A stretch of DNA of 64,000 nucleotides from Cerioporus squamosus. Taxonomy: Eukaryota; Basidiomycota; Agaricomycetes; Polyporales; Polyporaceae. How positions within the stretch are numbered: position 1 is the stretch's first letter; the number at the start of each line of letters is the position of its first letter. The DNA lies in the NCBI GenBank assembly GCA_022592435.1, contig JABYQS010000091.1:62001-126000 (forward strand), read 5' to 3'. Of the stretch, positions 23,286 to 33,051 are shown one piece after another. The notes beneath the pieces are model-generated. The model had not been told where the DNA came from. It saw only the letters and a list, made by a program, of their open reading frames with translations, and did no database searches. A program made the translations under genes and the position numbers.

Positions 23286-24628
23286 ATGGCCCCCCAGCTC
23301 AATGTCAAGGGCAGCGACTCCGCTACCGCTCGCATTCTCGGGTCTGGAGCTTCAGGTGCGTCTGCTCGCGGCACCTGCACGACTTCATATCTGACGGACT
23401 TGGGTGTGCGTGGCAGGCATCGCTGAGCTTCTCATCTTCCACCCGGTGGACACGATCGCGAAGCGGCTGATGAGCAACAAGTCCAAGGTGCGCACTCGCC
23501 GTACCGCTGGCATCTTTTCACGGTGCTCACACCCCCGCTCCCTGTTTCCCATTCATTCCGCGCGCAGGTGTCGGCCTCCACGCTCTCCACGATCATTTTC
23601 AAGGACTACGCGACCGCGCCCCTCGGCCGCAAGCTTCTCTCGCTCTTCCCCGGGCTTGGGTACGCCGCGGGGTACAAGGTCACGCAGCGGATATACAAGT
23701 ACGGCGGCCAGCCCTGGTTCAGCGACATCCTGTCCAGGAACTACAAGGACTCGTTCACGAATGCGTTTGGCGAGCGCAAGGGCAAGATGGTTCTGCAGGC
23801 GACCGCGGGCAGGTGAGTCGTACGACTGCTTTCTGTCGCTCGCGCTCCTGACGCGCCTCCTCGGGGAAGCTTGACTGGTATTGGTGAAGTCGTGAGTAAT
23901 ATTGTTTGACCTCCTGGTACCGGCCAGTGCGGCTGATAGTGCTCGTGCGCGAAGGTTCTCCTCCCTCTGGATGCGCTCAAGATCAAGCGGCAAGTGAACC
24001 CGGAGGCCTTCCGTGGTCGTGGCGTCGTCCGGATATTCCTGGAGGAGGGCACTACGCTCTACCGTGGTTGGGGATGGACAATGGCACGGAACGCCCCAGG
24101 AAGTTTCGCAGTACGTCCCGCTCTTCCTCGCCTTCTTTCGACCCTTCTTTCTACCCGCCCTTTCCACCTGTCCTCCCCGCTCACACTCGCGCGTCCCTCC
24201 ACAGCTCTTCGGCGCGTCCGCCGTGACGAAGGAGTACGTGTTCGGCATCCAGGACTACCACAAGGCGACCTGGGGCCAGAACTTTGTCGCCTCCGTCGCC
24301 GGCGCCATCGCGTCCATCACCGTCGCCGCGCCCCTCGACACCGTCAAGACGCGCATCCAGAACGCCAACTTTGAGAGCAAGGTCTCGGGCGTCACCGTCG
24401 TCAAGGACCTCATCAAGAACGAGGGCGCGGGCGCGCTCTTCAAAGGCCTCACGCCCAAGGTGCGTCATCGTCTCTCTGGTCGCGCTTCGCGTCCTTCGCT
24501 GCGCACGGGGGACGTGCCGTGTGCTGACGTACCCCATTCTACTGCAGATCCTCGTCGTGGGCCCGAAGCTGGTCTTCAGCTACACACTGGCGCAGTCCCT
24601 CATCCCCATGTTCTCGAAATACGTATGA
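23286..24628 (+). CDS. GGC1: Mitochondrial GTP/GDP carrier (Ggc1/Yhm1 type)
   Basis: Inner-membrane carrier exchanging matrix GDP for GTP; in yeast it is needed for mitochondrial iron homeostasis and genome maintenance. It starts at ATG 23286 (MAPQLNVKGSDSATARILGS). Three carrier signatures are present: FHPVDTIAKRLMSN, LLPLDALKIKRQVNPEAF and APLDTVKTRIQNANF. Segments characteristic of the Ggc1 subfamily are FPGLGYAAGYKVTQRIYKYG, YRGWGWTMARNAPGSFALFG and LVVGPKLVFSYTLAQSLIP. Six short introns are placed by these matches. The ORF ends SKYV, TGA 24626-24628. Length (about 300 residues) fits the family and no frame break was found. Confidence 0.93.
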
Positions 24629-25103
24629 GACGAGACCTCCACGAGTCGACGCGCACCCTCTACCGACACCGATGCCCCGGCATCATGCTCTGCCGCCCCG
24701 CCCACCCTATGCTTACGATATAGACGCGCTCCCGCGAGCATAAAAGTAGTGGTACTACTACCTTTACACCCTCTCCGCTCATTGGGTTACCTATGCTCAT
24801 CTAATAGACTGATTTCCTGGGTTAGCACTTATCTGCCAGGACCGTCGGGCCTGTTCGATGTTAATGGTGTGTGGTCGATGCGTATGCGGCCCGCAGCAAG
24901 GGATGCGGAATCCGCATGATGTCATGATATCTCGTACTAACAGATACAGACAGAGAAAGCAAGAAACAAGCGAAACTGAGAGGCAGAGAAAGAGGAAACG
25001 TGAGGACGATCCGAGCAGAGAGAGATACGTAGGCGCTGGTGGCACAGGCTGAGGGAACGATACGAGACTCGGGGGAGAACGGGGCGTGGCGGCATCTGCC
25101 AAA
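24629..25103. other. Convergent 3' intergenic region
   Basis: Lies between the 3' ends of GGC1 and the sorting nexin gene. No gene. A purine-rich stretch (24945-25030: repeated AGAGA/GAAAC) probably belongs to the 3' region of the minus-strand nexin transcript. Confidence 0.5.
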
Positions 25104-26051
25104 TCACTGCCACTGCGACTTGTCCCAGCCGGGGTCCTGGAGGAACGCACAGAGCACCTTGCTGCCAGTCTGTTACACACGCGACCAAGGAAGGACGAAG
25201 GGCGCGCAACGAACCCCAAGGGGAAGGCAGAGAGAGAAGGCAGTGAGCATGAGTGACCCTTCGCGAACGTTCGAACCCAGACAGCGGGCGAGGGGGGGGG
25301 GGAAACAACACGCACCTGGAGCAGCGGGTGTCCGGCGACGATGGTGAGGAAGCGCTCGAGGCCCTCGCGGCGGCTCTCGATGACCTCGTCCGAGAAGCGG
25401 TTCGTGAAGACCTTGCCGGGGAGCGGGGGGATGTTCACGCGCGTGGACTCGCGCTCGAGGATGTCCCGGAAGGCCTCGAAGTCGGAGTAGCGGCGGCGCA
25501 CGACCGAGTGGCGCAGCTTGAAGGCGGGGATGTTCGTCTGCGGGTGTCGTGGGCGGGTGGTGGGGTGGGAGGTGGGAGATGGGAATAGGAATGGCGGGCG
25601 GGGAGAAGCGGCGTTAGCTTTGGCAGGAAGCTGGGTGGGGGAAGGGATGTCGGACGCACCTTGCACACGATCTCGTAGTCCGTGTACATCTTCCTCCCAA
25701 ACCCTGGCGCAGGTACGTCAGTTCCCAGTCTGCACTCAGCCCGCCGATATGGGAGTCCGTGCCGCAGAGGGCTCGGGCAGGATGTGGAACTCGAGGAGGC
25801 GGGAAGGCCAATATTGTTACTCACCGTGTGTCTGCGGATTGCGCACCTCGATCTCCAAGAAGCTCTCCGGGACACTGTACATCTCCTCGATCTGCATCGG
25901 AAACATCGAGCGTTCGGTGAGTTAGCTGATACCTCTCTCTCGCCGGAATCCGAACATCATACGGGGGGGATGTACTCACACTTTGCTCGCGCCCGCCGAG
26001 GCGGGGCTCGTCGAAGACACTGGCGCGCGCAAAGGGCGACACGGTGGTCAT
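25104..26051 (-). CDS. SNX3: Sorting nexin 3 (PX-domain protein, Snx3/Grd19)
   Basis: Endosomal PtdIns(3)P-binding cargo adaptor for retromer recycling. It starts at ATG 26051 ([20 protein letters not shown]). Exons then give [35 protein letters not shown], then the PX core: [18 protein letters not shown] (phosphoinositide-binding Arg and Tyr), [20 protein letters not shown] and [20 protein letters not shown]. The last exon, [20 protein letters not shown], ends at TGA 25104-25106. The protein is a single PX domain with short extensions, the normal Snx3 size (about 160 residues). The final intron holds a run of 11 G (25292-25302). No frame break. Confidence 0.93.
25292..25302 (+). repeat. G11 homopolymer in the last SNX3 intron
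   Basis: An uninterrupted run of eleven G on the plus strand (C11 in the transcript), about 15 bp from the splice donor of the last intron. A likely length-variable or sequencing-error-prone site. Confidence 0.8.
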
Positions 26052-26579
26052 GGTCAGGGATGGCGGGGTGAGTGGTGGTGGTGGTAGTTGTCGACGAAGC
26101 TCGGACGCGGTCGCTTGACTGTTACGTCCAACTCGGACCTCGGTCTCGAGCGCGCTATCGAGCGCGGCAGTTAGGCGCTCGACCTAGGAACGCAGCTGTG
26201 CTCCTGCGGAACGCACTACGTAGGCGGGATGGAATCCACACGCAATGATTGGAAGGAATGACAAGAATTTCATTGGGCTTTACAAAGGGGAAATATAGCA
26301 TGGATCATACTGTGGATAGCTACAAATCCAAGCATCGTATGTTTTGTCCGAAGTCAGCTAGATGAGAAGAACAATCGAGGCGTAGATACAAGACAGACAG
26401 ATAGCATCGAAAACGACGATGGGGGTGTGAGGAACCAAGAACGCGTCGATAGCGCCCATATACTTAGATGGTCAAAACATTCTTTGTAGATCGCAGCACT
26501 GTTTTTGTCGAGTCCTGACAAGTCGAGTCAGCTTTTCCTAACGAGACACAGAACGACCGAGGGTTATCGAGACTCACAA
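26052..26579. other. Intergenic region
   Basis: Upstream of SNX3 and downstream of the Arg/Asp/Pro-rich gene. No gene seen. The part next to 26052 (GGTGGTGGTGGTAG) is the SNX3 leader; 26260-26480 is AT-richer and probably the 3' UTR of the minus-strand gene. Confidence 0.45.
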
Positions 26580-29500
26580 TCACGGACGCGGAGGGATGCT
26601 ATACCGCCGATCGTCTCTGTCATACGCAGGACGACCATACGGCGGCGGCGAGCGCGGCGGAGGCAGCCTCCCCGGGGGATCCCGCGGGTCACCCCGGCGA
26701 TCATACGCATACCCCACATCTCGATCTCGGTCCAGGAAGTCTCTGTCGCGCGGGGCCCCAGGGCTCGTGTTGTACCTCGGGTCGTCGTAGTACCCGCCTC
26801 CAGACGGGGGCGGGGTCCGCAAGCGCGGCGGAGGGAAGTCCGAGGGCCGACGGGGCTCGTCCCCGGGCGGGTAGTAACCCCCGCTGGGATACGGGTCCTC
26901 TCTCGCACGCTTGAGAGGCGGGCGCAGGTCGTCGCTCGCCGTGCTCCTCCGCACCGGGCTCGGGCTGCGTGGGCGTACACGGGAGAACGGCGGGGGATCG
27001 TTGGGCGGGAACCGGGCACGGTCCCGGTCGACGTCGCGCGAGTACCCGCGATCATCGGGATACGCGTCGGAAAGTCTGGAGCTGAGCGGCCGCTGCGGTT
27101 CGTAGGCACGGGAGGCTGCCGGGGGCACGTCGGGCAGGGGAGGGTACGGCGGTCGTCGATCGCGATCTTCACGCGCTTCCCAGGCGGGATCGCGGTCGGG
27201 GAACCGTCCATCCCGGTCGTAGTCCCGGGCACGGTCCCAGGAGCGATCATAGTCATCTCCGTATGGCGGCCGATCGCGATCCCCTTCGCGCCATTCGCGC
27301 GAGTAACCGTGAGAGTCCCCAGGGAGTGGACGGCGAGGAGGGTCACGGTCGCGGTCGCTGTCCCGGAAGGGCGGCGCTTCGCCAGCAGGTACCCAGGTCC
27401 GATCCCGAGGAGGCGCGTAGGCGTCCGCAGGAGGTGGCGAAGGACGACGGTAGGAGGCTCGGTCAGAGAAACGTGGAGGGTCGACGTCCATGGGGTCAGG
27501 ACGACGGTCACGATCAGCGGGATACCTGTCAGGCTCTGGACGGTATGGCGGACGCGAGTCGACACGGTCCCTCAGCTCACCAGCGGGACGATACTCAGAA
27601 CGTGCTGGAGAGGCAGGGCGATACGAACGGGGTTCGTCACGAACGACGGAAGAAGCTCTGTATGAGCGTGGAGGAGCCCCGCGGTCACTCGCAGCAGGGC
27701 TAGCAGGACGAGGAAAGCGACTTGCGCCTGCAGGAGCGTAGTGACGATCTTCGGGGGCCAGTGGCGGACGCTCAGCTACGGGAGGAGCACGGGCAGGCTC
27801 AGCAAGAACTGAACGGTCATCAGCACGTCCGACCGGTCTGTCAACAGGAGCCGGGGGTCTAGCAGGCCGGTCATCAGGCGGAGGACGGAGAGGCCGAGCG
27901 TCTGAAGCAGGAGGGTTGGAGAGACGTTCTTCCAGAGAAGGAGCTTGATTGGCTGAACGGCTGAGCCTCTCTTCCAGTCGGGGAGGTGCTTTCTCGTCAG
28001 GTCGGGCAGGCGGGGGATAGCTTAATCTCTCTTGAAGGGAAGGTACCCGACTTATCCTCTCCTCGAGCGGAACCGGACGGGCGCTGCGGTCCTCAAGGGG
28101 TGCGGGACGAGCAGATCGGTCTTCTGCAGGAAGAGGTCGAGCAGGAACAGGATCGGTGGATGCAGGTGCAGGTGCACGACTGATGCGCTCCTCCAGGATA
28201 GGTGGCCGACGGTCTTCAGCAGGCCTTGCTGACCGGTCCGGTGCAGCCGGAGGTGCCGGTGGGCGTCTGTCATCACGGGCAAGAGCTGGAGGAGCTGGAG
28301 GACGACGATCGTCGGGAGGTCTCACTGAGCGATCAACAGACGAAGCCCGAGGAGGCGGCGGATGCGGAAGAGGTGCTCGACGGTCATCAAGAGGTAGAGG
28401 TCTGCGAGACCTGTCACTCCCGGCAGGAGAAGGCGGCCGACGCCGGTCATCAGGTGGTAAGAGTCGACGGTCATCTGCACGGTCTGCCACTGCGGGAGGC
28501 ACTGGACGACGATCTTCGGGGCGGTCCACCGGTGGAAGCAGGCGACGATCGTCAGGTCGATCCACACGATCTGGCGGCGGAGGAAGCCGACGGTCGTCAC
28601 TAGGCCTGCGCTCTGCACCAGGAGGAGACAGAGGAGCTCGTCTGTCGTCTGCAGGCGGGGGTCTAGTGGAACGGTCTTCCGTTGCAGGCGGTGCGGGCGG
28701 ATTCACAGGTGGACGGATGATTGCGCGTTCTTCGCCCAGGTTGCGCGGTGGCGGGCGCGGCTCCGAGCCCCTGTCATCACGGCCGTTGCCCGTCATCGAG
28801 CCCTCAGATGCCTTGGAGTCATACCGACGAACAGGAGTGTACCGAGCGTCGTAGCGTCGGTCGGTGGGCGGCGGGGGTCTTCGGTCGTCCGGACGTCGGT
28901 CATCCCGGTAGCGACTGTAGTCCGGCCGCCTATCCCGGTCACGGTCGTGGTCCCTCTCTCTGCTTCGTTCACGCTCTCGCTCTCGCTCACGATCGATGGA
29001 CCTAGATCGGGGAGGCGGACCCCGACTGTCACTGATGCTTGGGCGGTCCCGGTCGTCATAGCCACGAGAATAGCTAGAGTCCCTAGGTCTGAGGTCTTCC
29101 TTGGAATCGGGTGGAGGGATTTTCGCGGGAACCGAGGCAGGACTCTTTGCGATCTCACCTGTGCGGCCAATCAATGCTGGAGGACCCATCCGTGGACTGG
29201 CTTCAGGCCTGTCTATCTTGCTCGAAGGCGGAGCCGTGGTAGGATTGAGCGTCGAATCGTACCGCTTCACGGGAGACGCAGTCTGTAATGTGAGAGCACC
29301 ATGAGGGACGTACAGAGAGAGACAAGGTGGAGGGGACGGTACGTTTGTCTTTGGGGCTTCGCTGACCGACAACCGATGAGGGGGTTTCCTTGGAGCATCC
29401 CGGAGATCGGGAGATGGCGGAACCACGTCCACGGGAGACGTAGAAGGATGCGCAGGTACAGCGTCAGCGGGCAGCTTACTAGCATCCTGAGCAGTCAAAG

Positions 29501-30050
29501 TCAAGCTGGGCGGTGAGGGATCCGTGGGAACTTGTTCAGGGTGCGGCGGAACATGAGACGGAGCAGAGGACGACTTGGGACCCAGATAGATACTAGCGAG
29601 AGCAGCAGGCTGAGGGACCGGGCGAAAGAACTCGTGGTGGTTGCTCTTGATCGTCTCCTTGAGCCGTTCGAGGATCTCCAGGTCGTTCTGGCCAGGCGGA
29701 AGTGACGGCTGAGAGTGGTTCAAGACGGGGGACTGTGGATGTATTGCTTGCGGGAAAAACTGCGGCGGCTGGAACGGTGCGACGGGAGGCATGTGGGAGA
29801 AACTGTACGAGAAGGGAGCGGAGAAGGGTGGGATGGGGAACGGCGCAGGAGAGATGCCAGGTGGCTGGGCGACAGGAGGAATAGGCGTGCTTACGGCGAA
29901 AGGGGGTGACATGAGGCTGGCCGACGTGTGCTCGTCGACCGGGGAGGACATGAAAGGACCGTCTGCGCCGTCGGTGAGGGTGGTGACGGTGCGCTCGCGA
30001 GGAGGTGCGTTGTTGCGTCCTTTGCGCTTCTTGTTTTGCCTTGTCGCCAT
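26580..30050 (-). CDS. Large Arg/Asp/Pro-rich disordered protein
   Basis: An intronless frame of 1157 codons from ATG 30050 (MATRQNKKRKGRNNAPPRER); an in-frame GTG at 30062 is less likely. The N terminus has a nuclear-localisation-like KKRKGR. The first 160 residues are Pro/Ser-rich and include the only globular-looking block: QNDLEILERLKETIKSNHHE, then FFRPVPQPAALASIYLGP. From about residue 340 it is dominated by charged repeats: RERERERERSRERDHDRDRD, many DDRRPP, PPADDRRAP and SARPxPLEERxSR units, then RD/YDRD repeats to the end (YDRDDRRYSIPPRP). The composition resembles RNA-processing RD/RS-type proteins that phase-separate, but no RNA-binding domain is visible. It is divergent from KRS1 across 450 bp. 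The length of the open frame in repetitive GC-rich DNA, and the ATG in good context, support a real gene. Confidence 0.75.
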   Translation of the reverse strand: MATRQNKKRKGRNNAPPRERTVTTLTDGADGPFMSSPVDEHTSASLMSPPFAVSTPIPPVAQPPGISPAPFPIPPFSAPFSYSFSHMPPVAPFQPPQFFPQAIHPQSPVLNHSQPSLPPGQNDLEILERLKETIKSNHHEFFRPVPQPAALASIYLGPKSSSAPSHVPPHPEQVPTDPSPPSLTLTAQDASKLPADAVPAHPSTSPVDVVPPSPDLRDAPRKPPHRLSVSEAPKTNVPSPPPCLSLYVPHGALTLQTASPVKRYDSTLNPTTAPPSSKIDRPEASPRMGPPALIGRTGEIAKSPASVPAKIPPPDSKEDLRPRDSSYSRGYDDRDRPSISDSRGPPPRSRSIDRERERERERSRERDHDRDRDRRPDYSRYRDDRRPDDRRPPPPTDRRYDARYTPVRRYDSKASEGSMTGNGRDDRGSEPRPPPRNLGEERAIIRPPVNPPAPPATEDRSTRPPPADDRRAPLSPPGAERRPSDDRRLPPPPDRVDRPDDRRLLPPVDRPEDRRPVPPAVADRADDRRLLPPDDRRRPPSPAGSDRSRRPLPLDDRRAPLPHPPPPRASSVDRSVRPPDDRRPPAPPALARDDRRPPAPPAAPDRSARPAEDRRPPILEERISRAPAPASTDPVPARPLPAEDRSARPAPLEDRSARPVPLEERISRVPSLQERLSYPPPARPDEKAPPRLEERLSRSANQAPSLEERLSNPPASDARPLRPPPDDRPARPPAPVDRPVGRADDRSVLAEPARAPPVAERPPLAPEDRHYAPAGASRFPRPASPAASDRGAPPRSYRASSVVRDEPRSYRPASPARSEYRPAGELRDRVDSRPPYRPEPDRYPADRDRRPDPMDVDPPRFSDRASYRRPSPPPADAYAPPRDRTWVPAGEAPPFRDSDRDRDPPRRPLPGDSHGYSREWREGDRDRPPYGDDYDRSWDRARDYDRDGRFPDRDPAWEAREDRDRRPPYPPLPDVPPAASRAYEPQRPLSSRLSDAYPDDRGYSRDVDRDRARFPPNDPPPFSRVRPRSPSPVRRSTASDDLRPPLKRAREDPYPSGGYYPPGDEPRRPSDFPPPRLRTPPPSGGGYYDDPRYNTSPGAPRDRDFLDRDRDVGYAYDRRGDPRDPPGRLPPPRSPPPYGRPAYDRDDRRYSIPPRP

Positions 30051-30500
30051 CTGTGGGTCCACAAAATATTTGGCCGGCCCCTTAGCGAGCGATAAGATGG
30101 CCGAAGGCCCGCTCGCGCTGTGTTATAGGATGCTCGCTGATGCTCGCGACAGCAGCGACGACGAGTTCTAAGATGTTGAGCAAGAAATGCGATGAGAAGA
30201 TGAGAGCGCAGGAAGAGCGGGAGCAACTAGTCCGACGCTGCCCTCGCCATCCCCCTTGCTTATCAGGTCACGCGTGACTAGATCTCCAATAGCCGGCGTG
30301 ACGGGACGTGTATTCGTGGGAGCACCTGACGTAAGCCATGCGTGCATCTGGTAAACGCGCGACGCGTACCGTGACTCACATGAATTTCTCGCTGGAAATA
30401 ACCTAAAAAGTGGATGCAGAGGCTGATTCGCCTCAGATATCCTGCAATCCTTCACAGGACTTGGCCTCCTCGCCCTCTCTTCCTCTCCCAAGTCCGCACG
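30051..30500. promoter_or_regulatory. Divergent promoter region between the Arg/Asp-rich gene and KRS1
   Basis: About 450 bp separates two divergently transcribed start codons (30050 minus, 30501 plus). It contains repeated GATGCTCGC units near 30129-30150, palindromic CGCGACGCG near 30357-30364, and a pyrimidine-rich leader (TTCCTCTCCC) before the KRS1 ATG. No TATA box is obvious. Confidence 0.45.
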
Positions 30501-32660
30501 ATGGCCTCCGAACAAGCTGCGCTGCACAAGGACCCCGTCACGGGGGAGATGATCTCTAAGACGTGCGTACAGGCAACCCTCTAACCGCCATGGCGCAGGG
30601 ACTGACCAGCCACCCTATCGATCAGGGAGTTGAAGCGTCGCACCAAGGCGCGCGAGATTGAAAAGAAGAAGGCAGAAAAGGCGGCTGCTGCACCGGCCAA
30701 GCCAGCAGCGGCCAAGAGTAGCGCGGAGAACGAGGAGGAGCTCACCCCGAACGTACGCACACTCCTCGTCTGACCCCGGAGCACTGCTTGACTTCCCGCC
30801 GCAGCAATACTTTGAGATTCGGTCCAGGCAGATCCTCAAGCTCAAGGAGACCCAGTCCCCCAACCCCTACCCCCACAAGTTCCACGTTACTACGTCTATC
30901 ACCGACTACATCGAAAAGTATGGCGAAGAGGGCAAGATTCAGCCCGGCCAAAAGCTGGAGGGTGTTACTGAGCAACTCGCCGGTCGCATTCATAACGTTC
31001 GCGCGTCGGGCCAGAATCTGCGCTTCTACGATCTTCATGGAGAGGGCGTAAAGGTCCAGATCATGGCGAATAAGCAGTAAGCCCTCAGTCTGCTCGTCCA
31101 TATATTCCCGTTGCGTGACCAGGCCTCGCAGGGACGCCGAGGACCCGGACAACTTCGTCGCGGCGCACGAGCACTTCCGCCGAGGAGATATCGTCGGCGT
31201 TGTCGGCACGCCAGCACGCACGAAGAAGGGCGAGCTCTCAATCGCACCGTCTCAGATGATCCTCCTCGCGCCCAACCTGCACCAACTCCCCTCGTCGCAC
31301 TTTGGTCTCAAGGACCAGGAGACGCGGTACCGCAAGCGGTACCTCGACCTCATCCTGAACGAGGACACGCGCCGCATCTTCCTCACCCGCGGCCGCATCA
31401 TCAACTACATCCGCCGGTTCTTCGACAACCTCGGCTTCCTCGAGGTCGAGACGCCCATGACGAGCATGATCGCTGGCGGTGCGACCGCGAAGCCGTTCAT
31501 CACTCACCACAACGACCTGAACCTGGACCTCTACCTCCGTATCGCGCCCGAGCTGTACCTCAAGGAGCTTGTCGTCGGCGGCCTCGACCGCGTGTACGAG
31601 ATCGGGCGTGTGTTCCGCAACGAAGGCATCGACCTCACGCACAACCCCGAGTTCACGATCTGCGAGTTCTATATGGCGTACGCGGACATGTACGACCTCA
31701 TGGACATCACGGAGGCGCTCATTGAGGGCATGGTCAAGTACCTCACGGGCGGGAAGACGACTCTGCAGTACCACCCCGAGGGGCGGAACAGCGAGAAGGT
31801 GCACGAGCTGGAGTTCAAGCGTCCGTGGAAGCGCTACGACATGATCGGCACACTGGAGGAGAAGCTCGGTGTCAAGTTCCCTCCTGGTGAGACGCTGCAC
31901 ACGGACGAGGCGAACAAGTTCCTTCGGGAGCTGTGCAAGAAGGTCTGTTGACTCTGTATCTGATCGGTGTGCTCGCGCTGACAGAAGTTACAGCACAACG
32001 TCGAGTGCAGCGAGCCGAGGACGAACGCGCGTCTGCTCGACAAGCTCGTTGGCGAGTTCATCGAGCCTCTGTGCATCTCTCCTGCATTCATCGGTATGTT
32101 CTCAGTTGGTTGGCTGTGAGGGGCTGCTTACGCATATTCTCGTAGTCGGCCACCCGCAAGTCATGTCTCCGTTGGCGAAGTACCACAGGTCACGACCTGG
32201 TCTTTGCGAGCGCTTCGAGGGCTTCATGTGCGGAAAGGAGTTCTGCAACGCCTACACGGAGTTAAACGATCCCTTCGAGCAACGTCTGCGTTTCGAGGAG
32301 CAGGTATGTTCCCAATTGCTCTGCGCATTACGGCTTGAGCGTTTAACGGAGCGCCCGTGTGATAGGTACGGCAGAAGGAACAGGGCGACGATGAGGCGCA
32401 GGGTATCGACGAGACTTTCGTCGACGCCCTCGAGCACGGTCTTCCTCCTACAGGTGGCTGGGGTATCGGTATTGACCGTCTTGTGATGTTCCTCACGGAC
32501 TCGACGAGTAAGTTCCATGTCGTTCGGTTCCACTGCGAGCAGTCATCGCTGACGCGTCGTCGACGTAGACATCAAGGAGGTACTCCTGTTCCCCGCTATG
32601 AAGCCCATCGAAACCGTGGCGAATACTACGGGCGCTGTGGGACCGAGTGGACAGGTGTAA
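30501..32660 (+). CDS. KRS1: Lysyl-tRNA synthetase, cytosolic (class IIb)
   Basis: Charges tRNA-Lys with lysine. It starts at ATG 30501 ([20 protein letters not shown]), followed by a Lys/Ala-rich tRNA-binding extension ([20 protein letters not shown]) typical of eukaryotic LysRS. The anticodon-binding OB fold covers [20 protein letters not shown] to [15 protein letters not shown]. Class II motifs are present: motif 1 around [20 protein letters not shown], motif 2 [20 protein letters not shown], and motif 3 [18 protein letters not shown]. Lysine-specific residues lie in the [20 protein letters not shown] region. Seven short introns; the protein ends [15 protein letters not shown] 32658-32660. 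Full length and no frame break. Confidence 0.96.
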
Positions 32661-33051
32661 AAGAGACGGTTCATAGACGAAAGATGTACTTCTAGACAGG
32701 GTGCTTGCTCGCGGAAATACCGCATAGACCTTGCCCATTTCGCGAGGCCCCACGATCTGCGAGGGCGTGCATGTCTGGCTCGTCTCTGTCGCACCAGCAG
32801 ACTCGCCAGCGTACGTGTCAGATCGATGAGGTGCGGCGAGGCGTGGCAGAGGGCATTCGAAGATGGGCGAACTATCTCGAACATGCCCGAAAAGGGAGTG
32901 ACGCCAGATCGGGACACCAAATTTTGGGCGCGTAAAAGCGAATCGGGGTGCCACAAATGCTGCACGCACAGCTCGCGTTCCTCTCATCTTTACGCTCCGT
33001 TACGACCCCCGCTCAACGACGTCCTAATCCCCCTCCAATCCCCCGCACAAC
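32661..33051. other. Intergenic region between KRS1 and SSE1
   Basis: 391 bp, tandem same-strand genes. No gene. A candidate promoter for the Hsp110 gene; I see no clear run of alternating nGAAn heat-shock elements. Confidence 0.45.

Noticed and set aside
26505..27665. 386-codon plus-strand frame opposite the Arg/Asp-rich gene
   Set aside because: Repetitive antisense translation (Arg/Val/Gly) with no start context; the minus frame is three times longer.
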